The translations under genes and the position numbers were made by a program. A model generated the notes under the pieces. That model saw nothing but the letters and a program-made list of their open reading frames with translations. It did not search any database and was not told the origin of the DNA. A DNA stretch of 48,206 nucleotides from Gammaproteobacteria bacterium (GTDB lineage: Bacteria > Pseudomonadota > Gammaproteobacteria > SZUA-229): NCBI GenBank assembly GCA_026195895.1, contig JAPHRO010000034.1:1-48206 (forward strand). The letters run 5' to 3'. Positions 25,149 through 32,953 of this stretch are shown here, one piece after another. How positions within the stretch are numbered: position 1 is the stretch's first letter; every line of letters begins with the position of its first letter.

Positions 25149-25373
25149 ATGCGCTGGTTAGACCGTATTCCATTTTCCACTTTATTAATAATTGCTCTGC
25201 TACTGGGTCTGGCGCCTTTTGTGCCGGAACCCCATTTGTGGCAGAAGCTTAAAATGCTGGCGGCGGGAACGCTTAGCAAACCAGTTGATATTTTTGATCT
25301 GCTCATGCACGCTACACCTGTACTATTGCTGCTGCTAAAATTAGCCAGGTTGCAGCAAAAGAATGCCGAATAA
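25149..25373 (+). CDS. Small conserved inner-membrane protein (74 residues)
   Basis: Start placed at the ATG 25149 (ACGAGGTG upstream); the frame is open further upstream but without a better site. 'RWLDRIPFSTLLIIALLLGL' and 'FDLLMHATPVLLLLLKLARL' give two membrane helices linked by 'APFVPEPHLWQKLKMLAAGT'. A closely similar 75-residue protein is common in pseudomonads, where it is often mislabelled 'RND transporter'. Function unknown. The signal-peptide gene for the haem-binding-like protein begins 49 bp downstream. Confidence 0.72.
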   Translation: MRWLDRIPFSTLLIIALLLGLAPFVPEPHLWQKLKMLAAGTLSKPVDIFDLLMHATPVLLLLLKLARLQQKNAE

Positions 25374-25422
25374 TGTAAAAAAGTATTTATATAACCATCC
25401 CCCACGCGAAAAGGTGATCATT

Positions 25423-25932
25423 ATGAAAAAATCAATCATGCAGAAGTTAACTGTTGGTTTGCTATTATGGGTATCCGGACTAACAGCTCAGGCTGCCGAT
25501 ATTGTGAGTGATAAAAGTATTGGAATGGAGCTGGCTCGAGATATAGCCTATGAAACCATCGTGGCCTGTCGTAAGGATGGCTATCATATTAGTGCCGTTG
25601 TGGTTGATCGCTTTGGTCTGCAGCGTGCGGCCTTGCGGGACGATCTGGCATCACGCTTCACCCTGGAAATTGCCGAGCGTAAAGCCAATATGACCGTCAT
25701 GTCGTGGACCGATAGTGGTGCGTTTAAACAGGCACGGGCAGATATACAGCAGGAGCTAAACCATATTGATGGACTTATTGTGATGGAAGGCGGGCTGAAA
25801 ATTATTGCTGGCGGATACAATATTGGCGCCGTCGGTGTGAGCGGGGCACCGGGCGGTGATAAGGATGCCGCTTGCGCCCGCAAGGCACTGGATAAACTGG
25901 CTGAGCGCATAGAATTTGCACTTGACGAATAA
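25423..25932 (+). CDS. GlcG/HbpS-family secreted protein (haem-binding-like)
   Basis: 169 residues from the ATG at 25423, with AAGGTGA at good spacing. Signal peptide at 1-24 (cleavage after AQA). The body has 'ISAVVVDRFGLQRAALRDD' and 'GGLKIIAGGYNIGAVGVSGA' followed by 'GDKDAACARKALDKL', the GlcG/HbpS fold. HbpS-type members bind haem and act in redox sensing; many related proteins have no proven function. Periplasmic by prediction. Confidence 0.85.
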   Translation: MKKSIMQKLTVGLLLWVSGLTAQAADIVSDKSIGMELARDIAYETIVACRKDGYHISAVVVDRFGLQRAALRDDLASRFTLEIAERKANMTVMSWTDSGAFKQARADIQQELNHIDGLIVMEGGLKIIAGGYNIGAVGVSGAPGGDKDAACARKALDKLAERIEFALDE

Positions 25933-25960
25933 ATTTCTGATTCAACATTAGAGAAAAGAT

Positions 25961-26623
25961 GTGGACGCTATTGAATGTATAAAGAGTAGAAAGTCGATTC
26001 GTGGTTTCAAAGCTGAATCGGTACCTCGTGATTTGTTAATGGAAATTATCAGTACAGCTAAACAGAGTCCCTCTTATAAAAACACGCAGCCCTGGGAAAT
26101 AATGATTGTTTCAGGGCAAAGGAAACAGGCTTTATCTGAAATGCTATTGGGATTATTGGCGGAGGATGCACCGATAAGCCCTGATTTTCCGGAGCCGAAG
26201 TCCTGGCCACAGGCACAGCAGGACAGAATCAATCATTTATATAAAATGCGTTCTGAGGCTACCGGCCTGGATTTAACAGATCCGGCATTAATCAGGAAAT
26301 CCAAGCAGAATAATTTCAAATTCTATCATGCACCTCATGCTATTTATCTGTATCAGGATGCATCATTATCACCCTGGTCAATTTTTGATATTGGACTGTT
26401 TGCGCAAAGTTTAATGCTGGCGGCAAATGCCAGTGGACTGGGTAGTGTGCCCCAGGCTTTTGCCACGGATTATGCAAAACAGGTAAAGGGATTTCTTGGG
26501 ATTGCTGATAGCAAACGTCTGATTGTTGGCATGTCTATCGGCTATCCGGATATGACTCTGCCAATTAATCAGTTATCTACTGATCGTGTACCAACCGAAG
26601 AACTCGTTACCTGGCTGGAATAA
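25961..26623 (+). CDS. Nitroreductase family flavoprotein
   Basis: 220 residues starting at a GTG. 'CIKSRKSIRGFKAESVPRDL' (5-24) and 'SPSYKNTQPWEIMIVSG' (about 37-53) are the FMN-binding segments of nitroreductases, with the C-terminal 'LIVGMSIGYPD' completing the fold. It would use NAD(P)H to reduce nitroaromatics, quinones or related compounds; the natural substrate is unknown. It follows the HbpS-like gene by 28 bp and could be co-transcribed. Confidence 0.9.
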   Translation: MDAIECIKSRKSIRGFKAESVPRDLLMEIISTAKQSPSYKNTQPWEIMIVSGQRKQALSEMLLGLLAEDAPISPDFPEPKSWPQAQQDRINHLYKMRSEATGLDLTDPALIRKSKQNNFKFYHAPHAIYLYQDASLSPWSIFDIGLFAQSLMLAANASGLGSVPQAFATDYAKQVKGFLGIADSKRLIVGMSIGYPDMTLPINQLSTDRVPTEELVTWLE

Positions 26624-26796
26624 GTGCGTTAAGAAAACACTATCAGGAGACATTTTTAATATCCATAAATTCGGGTGTTGTAAGCATCGGCTGCTGGATG
26701 AAGTATTTGTAAAAGCGGACGATAGAGTAGCTGAAAATTGATGGGTAATTAATACAATGATTCAGGTGGGTGGCAGCAACTGAGAGATCGGGGCGA

Positions 26797-27486
26797 ATGC
26801 GAGATATAATAAATATTATATTGATATGCCTGCCAGTCATTGGGTTTTCTGTGGCGATGACCGTGAGTGCATCAACAGAACATAATAGTGATGACTGGCT
26901 AGATGACTTTAGCGAAAAAGATGCCTCGAAAGTCAACGAAGGTGTGCTGACATTTCTCGATACACCGGTGGATAGAAATAGTTTACATTCAGCGAATATT
27001 TTTACCATTCGAGAAAGTAGTTTACAAACTGGCTGGGTCGGGCTTAAGCAGTGTTATCGTAATCTGGATGCGACCGGCAGAGTTGAAATCGTTTATCAGT
27101 ATCGGCAAATGGAAAAACTGCGCATTGTTCATCAGCAGGGCATTGCCAAAGCAGTTATCGTCAATCAGTCCATTCAACTTGAGGATGTTTCAGCGGGGGC
27201 GAATATATGTGTGCAGGCCGAAGTTAGAGTTTTTTATTTTAATCCAGATGGAAGCTACTCACTGATTAATGGGCCATACATGAGAAAGTTTCTTGATGGT
27301 TATTATCCTTATTATGTCACAATGGAAATACATTACCCCGGCTCTCTGCTGTTATTTAAAAATACTCGACCCAGAGCGCAAAAAGGTTTCAAAGTAGAAA
27401 ATACCCTGAATATGCTCCATATTAAAGCATGGTTTGAAGGTGAGCTTATGACAGATATCCGGTTTTTACCAGACAGCAGGCTATGA
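26797..27486 (+). CDS. Exported protein, DUF2914-like at the C-terminus (tentative)
   Basis: 229 residues from the ATG at 26797 (GATCGGGG upstream); an upstream GTG at 26770 in frame is not preferred. Signal peptide of about 22 residues. The mature part is beta-rich with no domain I can name firmly: 'ANIFTIRESSLQTGWVGLKQ' and 'IHYPGSLLLFKNTRPRAQKG'. Two Cys ('KQCYRN', 'ANICVQ'). It starts a run of three co-directional genes ending with a FRAG1-like membrane protein (7-bp and 19-bp gaps), suggesting a shared envelope function. Confidence 0.6.
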   Translation: MRDIINIILICLPVIGFSVAMTVSASTEHNSDDWLDDFSEKDASKVNEGVLTFLDTPVDRNSLHSANIFTIRESSLQTGWVGLKQCYRNLDATGRVEIVYQYRQMEKLRIVHQQGIAKAVIVNQSIQLEDVSAGANICVQAEVRVFYFNPDGSYSLINGPYMRKFLDGYYPYYVTMEIHYPGSLLLFKNTRPRAQKGFKVENTLNMLHIKAWFEGELMTDIRFLPDSRL

Positions 27487-27493
27487 TGTGATT

Positions 27494-27691
27494 ATGACTG
27501 ACCATGATCCAGATCCCGGCGTGTCCAGGGCTAATCGAATTTCTGATGAAGGACTGGAGCGACTGGAAAAACAGTTGGCTCGTGGCGCCAGAATATCACG
27601 TCCAGTATTGGCGCAGTGGATTAAGCGTTACGGTGAACCGGCCAGAAATATCATAAAGAAATATGACTGTTACAGTGCTGAGCTCGACTAA
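27494..27691 (+). CDS. Small hydrophilic protein (65 residues, unknown)
   Basis: ATG at 27494, 7 bp after the previous stop. The product is charged and helical ('SDEGLERLEKQLARGARISR', 'RYGEPARNIIKKYD'). No membrane segment. Family unknown. Middle gene of the three-gene run 26797-28385. Confidence 0.6.
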   Translation: MTDHDPDPGVSRANRISDEGLERLEKQLARGARISRPVLAQWIKRYGEPARNIIKKYDCYSAELD

Positions 27692-27710
27692 AATTCAGTA
27701 AGGAAAAGCT

Positions 27711-28385
27711 ATGCAGCCACGCACCATAGCGATATTAATCGTTGTTTTACCCCTGTTTACGGTAAATGCAGTTTATTTAATCAGCGCCTATGCCGGTCAG
27801 GTTCCCTGGTGCATTCCTTATATCGAAGGATGCACGTCAATAAGTCGAGCCGCACGTAAATCGGACGCAATATTTTTATTTCGCGGATTGATGATTGTCT
27901 ATGCTGTGCTTTTAATCTATTACTGGCGACTGGTGCAGCTCTGGTTAAATGAACTGGATCATCGATTCACACTCACCGCGTTAATTATTTTTATAATAGG
28001 GATGACTGGCGCTGTGTTTCTGATTCTTTACGTGGATTTTCTAGGCAGTACGGGTGCCATGTATCGATTTTTGCGCCGTTATGGTGTGATTGTTTATTTT
28101 TCATTTACGCCACTGGCGCACATGATTATGCTTAATCATCTTTATAATTTAAAGAGACTGAAACCTGACATAGCTATTTCTTTCAGTGTCTTATATTATC
28201 AATTGAGTATTTTTATGTTGATTTTGATACTGGGATTAACCAATGTAGTCATGGTTTATGTTGGCAGCAAAACCTTTGAAAGTGAAAGCATTGTCGAATG
28301 GAATTATTCACTACTGCTTGCGCTGTTATTTTCAGGGTCAATTTTTATGTGGAAAGACCTGCGGTTACATTTGGTAATCAAATAA
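27711..28385 (+). CDS. FRAG1/DRAM/Sfk1-like membrane protein
   Basis: 224 residues, about six membrane helices. The segment 'VPWCIPYIEGCTSISRAARK' just after the first helix matches the 'G..PSIS...R' loop of the FRAG1/DRAM/Sfk1 family. RBS AAGGAAAA is good. In eukaryotes the family works in membrane lipid or autophagy processes; bacterial members are uncharacterised. Last gene of its operon; an 18-bp palindrome follows. Confidence 0.72.
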   Translation: MQPRTIAILIVVLPLFTVNAVYLISAYAGQVPWCIPYIEGCTSISRAARKSDAIFLFRGLMIVYAVLLIYYWRLVQLWLNELDHRFTLTALIIFIIGMTGAVFLILYVDFLGSTGAMYRFLRRYGVIVYFSFTPLAHMIMLNHLYNLKRLKPDIAISFSVLYYQLSIFMLILILGLTNVVMVYVGSKTFESESIVEWNYSLLLALLFSGSIFMWKDLRLHLVIK

Positions 28386-28430
28386 AATTGCAGGAAAAAT
28401 ACCTACAGATCGATAGCGTCATTTTTTATC

Positions 28431-28448
28431 TCGAATATGCATATTCGA
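28431..28448. repeat. 18-bp perfect palindrome
   Basis: TCGAATATGCATATTCGA reads the same on both strands. It lies in the 160-bp gap between convergent genes, without the GC stem or T run of a terminator. Confidence 0.6.
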
Positions 28449-28545
28449 ACTGGCCGTTACAATTTGTCAATCTAAAATATCTAAGGCCAGAGTTGAAATA
28501 TTTATATTATCAGAAAATATAGTTATCTTTTTACGCTAAGGCTTT

Positions 28546-29220
28546 TTAATGACTAAAGTTGTCGTTATCCTGGTCAACCAATGGCACAAAGGCGACATCT
28601 AGCACGCTTTTGGTATCGATATTAGCTTGCGTGTCTTTGTTCAGTAGCATTAATTCCTGGTGCATGCTGGGCAAGCCAACTGGAATGACCATTTTTCCAC
28701 CAGGCTTGAGCTGTTCAATGAGTGCCTCAGGTATATGAGGTGCCGCGGCCGTCACGATAATGCCGTCGTAAGGCGCATATTCTGGCCAGCCAAGATAGCC
28801 GTTCGCATTAAGTGTTTTGATATTATTGAATCGCATCTGTTTAAAACGATTAACGGCAGCTTCACATAGTTGAGGTATGCATTCCACTGTATAAACCTGT
28901 GTACAAAGTTGTGCAAGAATAGCAGTTTGATAGCCAGATCCTGTACCAATTTCGAGTATTCGGTGTTCTGGCTTAATGTCCAGTAGATCGGTCATTAGCG
29001 CAACGATATAGGGTTGGGAAATGGTTTGTCGGTAGCCAATGGGTAGCGGGCCATTATTAAAGGCCTGATAGCGCAGGTCGTCGGGTACAAATTGCTCCCG
29101 AGGTGTATTGGCCATGGCATTCATTACTCGAGTATCGAGTTTGTCTTTGCCGGTCAGGCTGCGTGTGTATTTGACCTCAGCTTCTATATCGGCGATTAAG
29201 CTGGTTAAGCTTTTTTTCAT
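28546..29220 (-). CDS. pcm: Protein-L-isoaspartate O-methyltransferase
   Basis: 224 residues from the ATG at 29220 (an upstream TTG at 29241 is less likely). AdoMet-binding 'LEIGTGSGYQTAILAQL', the 'PIGYRQTISQPYIVA' segment containing the conserved Ser, and 'APYDGIIVTAAAP' followed by 'LKPGGKMVIPVG' identify Pcm. It repairs isoaspartyl residues in aged proteins. In E. coli pcm sits with surE and rpoS; here it stands alone next to a c-di-GMP enzyme. Ribosome site is weak. Confidence 0.93.
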   Translation of the reverse strand: MKKSLTSLIADIEAEVKYTRSLTGKDKLDTRVMNAMANTPREQFVPDDLRYQAFNNGPLPIGYRQTISQPYIVALMTDLLDIKPEHRILEIGTGSGYQTAILAQLCTQVYTVECIPQLCEAAVNRFKQMRFNNIKTLNANGYLGWPEYAPYDGIIVTAAAPHIPEALIEQLKPGGKMVIPVGLPSMHQELMLLNKDTQANIDTKSVLDVAFVPLVDQDNDNFSH

Positions 29221-29275
29221 AAAAAGAAATCTATATAACAAACATTAATTTTAAGTGTTAGCCAGAGCATGCTGT

Positions 29276-31126
29276 TTAGCTGCTATAGAGCTGGCTAAAT
29301 TTGTCTTTTGTAATGGGTGGCGAGAAAAGATACCCCTGAAATATGCTGCAGTCATGTCGAGCTAGAAAATCGAACTGTGCATCTGTTTCAACACCTTCAG
29401 CCACTATATTTAGCTTAAATATATCTGCCATATGTAAGATTGTGGTAATCATAGCCTGGTCGCCTTCGCTATGTTCTAGTGCATTAACAAATGCGCGATC
29501 TATTTTGATCTCATCTATGGGTAATTGTGTTAAGTAGCTCAATGAGCTGTATCCAGTGCCAAAATCATCCATCGAAAAACGTATGCCAAGTGATTTTATT
29601 TCATTGATAATAGTTATGACTTTGTCGATGTCTTCGGCAATGATGCTTTCGGTTACTTCAAATACGACCACGGTCATTAATTCTTCAGTCAGATAGAGCC
29701 TGGCCAGGCGTTTTACCTCAGCAATAAAAGTCGAGTGAAAAAACTGGCGCATACTGATATTGATAGAAAACTGTTTCAAATGTATTCCATTTTCATGCCA
29801 TTCTCTAAGAGTTTGAAATCCGGATTTTAGTATGTAGTTGCCCAGCTCAACAATGATACCTGTTTGCTCTGCAATGGGTATGAAATCAACTGGTGATATG
29901 TCACCAAGTTTTTCATTGCGCCAGCGTGCCAGTGCTTCAGTGCCGATTATTTTTTTATTTTTATCATATTGGGGCTGATAATTAAGTGTAATTTCATTTT
30001 TCTCAAGGACAAAGTGTAGGCGTCGTTCAATCTCTAAATGCATTTCTACACGTTCTGACATTTCCTTATTAAATAGATAAACGCCATCTCGTCCTTTCGC
30101 TTTGACCTCATACATTGCAATGTCTGCTTCTTTGATGAAGTTGTTGGCATCACTAATACTGGCGTCAATCAAACTGACACCGATGCTCGAGCTGATATAA
30201 AGATTATGGCGATCTATCACATAAATCTCTTTTAAAGCGCTGAGCAACTGATTAGACAGCTCCATTGCTTTCTTCTGACATTCAGATAATGTTTCATAGT
30301 TAGCGCCAGTAATAATGAACTCGTCACCACCCAGGCGAGCCACCAGATTATTGCGGGGCACAATTTTTCTAAACCGGGTTGAAACTTCCTGTAGTAGTTG
30401 ATCACCTATGTCGTGGCCTAATGAGTCATTTATTGTTTTAAAATAATCAAGATCGATAAGCAGCAGGTAGGAATAATGATTTGATTCCTTTAATGAATTC
30501 ATGGTCTCCTGCAGATGCCCTATAAAAAAATAACGATTATGTAAGCCAGTTAACAGATCATGGGATGCCTGAAAGCTGGTTTTCATTAACAGGTTGAAAC
30601 TGCTAGTAGAGGAATAAAAAAGTACCCAGGTAAAAATACAGGCAAAAATGGTTAGTACATAACCATACCACTCTCCAATGTTGGCAAAGTAAATCACCAG
30701 CGGAATCATCAGGATCAGAATGGCGGGTGTAAATAGTTTTTTATCTGAGCTTAGTAGCGTCGAGGCGACAACCGAGGCACCAATTTGGGTGAATATGGCA
30801 ATGTAATGTAGATTGCTTTCTGTTTCTCCTGCATAGAGGATAAAGATGACTGTCCATAATATGAAGAAGGCATAGTAATAATAACTGAGTTCCGCATACC
30901 AGCGCTGTTTTGCAATGCGGCTCATTTCATCAAAGTCGAAATTTCTGTATAGCCTGAATCCCCAGAATGAGACGAGCAGAATCATTATGTACCAGATAAT
31001 GGCCCGCAGATGCACATCGTAAAGCCAGCCAAGGAAGATATATCCCAGGCCGGGAAACACGGACAGGAATGTCAATACGGGTATTTGTTTATGAAGAAAC
31101 TGGTAAAATCTTTTATCTTTTATCAA
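29276..31126 (-). CDS. Membrane-bound GGDEF-EAL protein (c-di-GMP turnover)
   Basis: 616 residues: about six N-terminal membrane helices (20-180), then a GGDEF domain ('HDLLTGLHNRYFF', 'LGHDIGDQLL', active loop ARLGGDEFI) and an EAL domain ('GTEALARWRN', 'DDFGTGYSSLSYLTQLPID', 'VAEGVET', 'FQGYLFSPP'). Both catalytic motifs are intact, so it may make and break c-di-GMP; which dominates cannot be told. The N-terminal sensory region matches no MASE type I can name. The frame opens with TTG at 31126. Divergent from a PilZ-like gene, so enzyme and effector share a control region. Confidence 0.92.
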   Translation of the reverse strand: MIKDKRFYQFLHKQIPVLTFLSVFPGLGYIFLGWLYDVHLRAIIWYIMILLVSFWGFRLYRNFDFDEMSRIAKQRWYAELSYYYYAFFILWTVIFILYAGETESNLHYIAIFTQIGASVVASTLLSSDKKLFTPAILILMIPLVIYFANIGEWYGYVLTIFACIFTWVLFYSSTSSFNLLMKTSFQASHDLLTGLHNRYFFIGHLQETMNSLKESNHYSYLLLIDLDYFKTINDSLGHDIGDQLLQEVSTRFRKIVPRNNLVARLGGDEFIITGANYETLSECQKKAMELSNQLLSALKEIYVIDRHNLYISSSIGVSLIDASISDANNFIKEADIAMYEVKAKGRDGVYLFNKEMSERVEMHLEIERRLHFVLEKNEITLNYQPQYDKNKKIIGTEALARWRNEKLGDISPVDFIPIAEQTGIIVELGNYILKSGFQTLREWHENGIHLKQFSINISMRQFFHSTFIAEVKRLARLYLTEELMTVVVFEVTESIIAEDIDKVITIINEIKSLGIRFSMDDFGTGYSSLSYLTQLPIDEIKIDRAFVNALEHSEGDQAMITTILHMADIFKLNIVAEGVETDAQFDFLARHDCSIFQGYLFSPPITKDKFSQLYSS

Positions 31127-31372
31127 ACCCGTATGATCCTGTAAGCCTGGATGCTAAATATCATATATCTATTATATGGATGCTGTTAAAGCACTCTCTT
31201 ATTTGTATTATAGACATGAATATGTGATCTGCTTCAAGCTTCCATTGTCGTTAAATTTATTTTCTTGCCTTTTTGTTAAGCTGTGCTTGAATCTAGTGTC
31301 TCGGGATTTACTGCCCGTGGACTAAAATGATAAAGGCTCTTCTTAAAACAATAACTTATAAGCAGAGTATGT

Positions 31373-31765
31373 ATGAGAAACCTGGGTAAGCGCTTATTTG
31401 ACAGAAGGAAGTCTGATCAGTTTATCACCACAGATGGTGTTGAAGTTAAAATTTTGTTTTCATCAGAAAATCCATCATTACTGGGTAAAACGGTAAGCAC
31501 AACTGCAATAGAAATTTCTCCCAGGGGATTGCGCCTGGAAGTTGGCTATCCTATTGAGATTGATTCGGTGCTTGATGTGGTGGTGAAAGTTGCAGGCAGC
31601 AACAGGGAGTATTATTTAACAGGAAATGTCAGGTGGCGATTGCCATCAACGTTAGGGCTGTATCATGTTGTTCTGGTATTGAGAGAAAGAACTGATATCA
31701 GATCTGATCTCAGGGCCTGGAAGGCAAACTTTGATCACAATTTTGATTTTTCGGATGTTGGTTGA
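31373..31765 (+). CDS. PilZ-like c-di-GMP receptor candidate
   Basis: 130 residues. A basic start (GKRLFDRRKSDQF) followed by 'STTAIEISPRGLRLEVGYPI' matches the PilZ layout of an Arg-rich N-terminus and a (D/N)xSxxG-like motif, here 'EISPRG' with Glu in place of Asp/Asn. 'GNVRWRLPSTLGLYHVVLVL' is the expected later strand pair. It is divergent from the GGDEF-EAL gene. Binding to c-di-GMP is uncertain because the motifs are imperfect. Confidence 0.6.
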   Translation: MRNLGKRLFDRRKSDQFITTDGVEVKILFSSENPSLLGKTVSTTAIEISPRGLRLEVGYPIEIDSVLDVVVKVAGSNREYYLTGNVRWRLPSTLGLYHVVLVLRERTDIRSDLRAWKANFDHNFDFSDVG

Positions 31766-31802
31766 AAGCAGGCTGCGGCAGTCACCGCAGCTTAATTTAT
31801 TA

Positions 31803-32261
31803 TCAGCTAAAAAATTCCTGAATTTTTGTTTTTAACCAGCCCTGTTTTTCATCGGCATTAATACCCGGAATATTTTGTTTGACCACTGGTACATAACTGC
31901 TGTCATCTTCTGCAATGTGATCCATCAACCAGATGTTCAATAGCTGGAACAAGTCGTCAGTGATATTTTCACCGGCCCTGTATCTTTCATGGTAACTGTT
32001 AATTTTTTCTCGAAATGCCTCGTGAGTCTGTTTATGGATGCTGGCTGCGGAATATCCAGCCTCGTCCATGAGTGATTCTTCAAAGGCAAAATGAGACAGC
32101 GTATAATCAATCAGGTGTATCAGCACATCACCAATAATTTCAGGCGAATTCAAATTTTGTGCATCGGTTAGCTGATTAATGTAGTGAATAATACGTTTAT
32201 GCTGACAGTCAATTACATTAATGCCTGTGGCAAATTCATCCGTCCACTCAATGTAGGGCAT
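31803..32261 (-). CDS. Bacteriohemerythrin (O2-binding di-iron protein), copy 1
   Basis: 152 residues. All seven di-iron ligands are visible: His21, His57, Glu61 ('HFAFEESLM'), His76, His80 ('HKQTH'), His115 and Asp120 ('LMDHIAEDD'). Single-domain bacteriohemerythrins bind O2 and may store or deliver it, or sense it. It lies 70 bp downstream of a paralogue, both in the same direction. Confidence 0.93.
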   Translation of the reverse strand: MPYIEWTDEFATGINVIDCQHKRIIHYINQLTDAQNLNSPEIIGDVLIHLIDYTLSHFAFEESLMDEAGYSAASIHKQTHEAFREKINSYHERYRAGENITDDLFQLLNIWLMDHIAEDDSSYVPVVKQNIPGINADEKQGWLKTKIQEFFS

Positions 32262-32331
32262 ATCTATACTCCGAATATCTGACTGCTAGATTGCAAGTAA
32301 TAAGTCTTTTAATTTATAGCATGATTTCTGC

Positions 32332-32778
32332 TTAACCAAAGAATTTCTTCAGCCAGCCTTCTTTTTTACTCTCATTAACGTTATTCATATTATTGCGGAC
32401 TGTTTCAGCATAGTCGTTATCATCGCTTTTAATATGATTCACCAGCCAGGACTTAAGTACAGTTAGCAGTTCTTCCGTGATGTCTTCACCCATTTTAAAT
32501 CGTTGCTGGAAATCGCCAACTCTTTTTACAAACAGCTCATGAACACGTTTGTGACCGTTGATAAACGGGTAGCCGGAGTCCTCCATCAGGCTTTCTTCGA
32601 AGGCAAAGTGGGACAGGGTGTAGTCGACCAGTTCACCCAGTACACGTTCGACTTCGTTTCTATCGTGGCTGGCGCTAATATCATCAAGGGCATTGATATA
32701 TTCAACAATGCGGTGATGCTGGCTATCAATTACCTGTATGTCCGTATTTAGTTCATCGGTCCACTGTATATGTGCCAT
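32332..32778 (-). CDS. Bacteriohemerythrin, copy 2
   Basis: 148 residues with the same ligand set at the same positions: His21, His57, Glu61, His76, His80, His115, Asp120. It shares the run 'DYTLSHFAFEESLM' exactly with copy 1 but differs elsewhere ('EDSGYPFINGHKRVHELF'). The pair looks like a tandem duplication with divergence. This is the upstream copy in the likely transcript. Confidence 0.93.
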   Translation of the reverse strand: MAHIQWTDELNTDIQVIDSQHHRIVEYINALDDISASHDRNEVERVLGELVDYTLSHFAFEESLMEDSGYPFINGHKRVHELFVKRVGDFQQRFKMGEDITEELLTVLKSWLVNHIKSDDNDYAETVRNNMNNVNESKKEGWLKKFFG

Positions 32779-32953
32779 GGCGGCTCTCCGGGAATAAATT
32801 ACTAAATGATGTAAAAAATACTAGCAGATATATTTTAGGAAACCGGTCAAAACTTTAGGACATTTTCCCTATCCGGGAATGTTTCCCTATTCGCTGATTT
32901 AACTCAAAAGAATGCTTCCTGCTTGATGCCAGTGGCAGCAGGAGTCACTGCGC

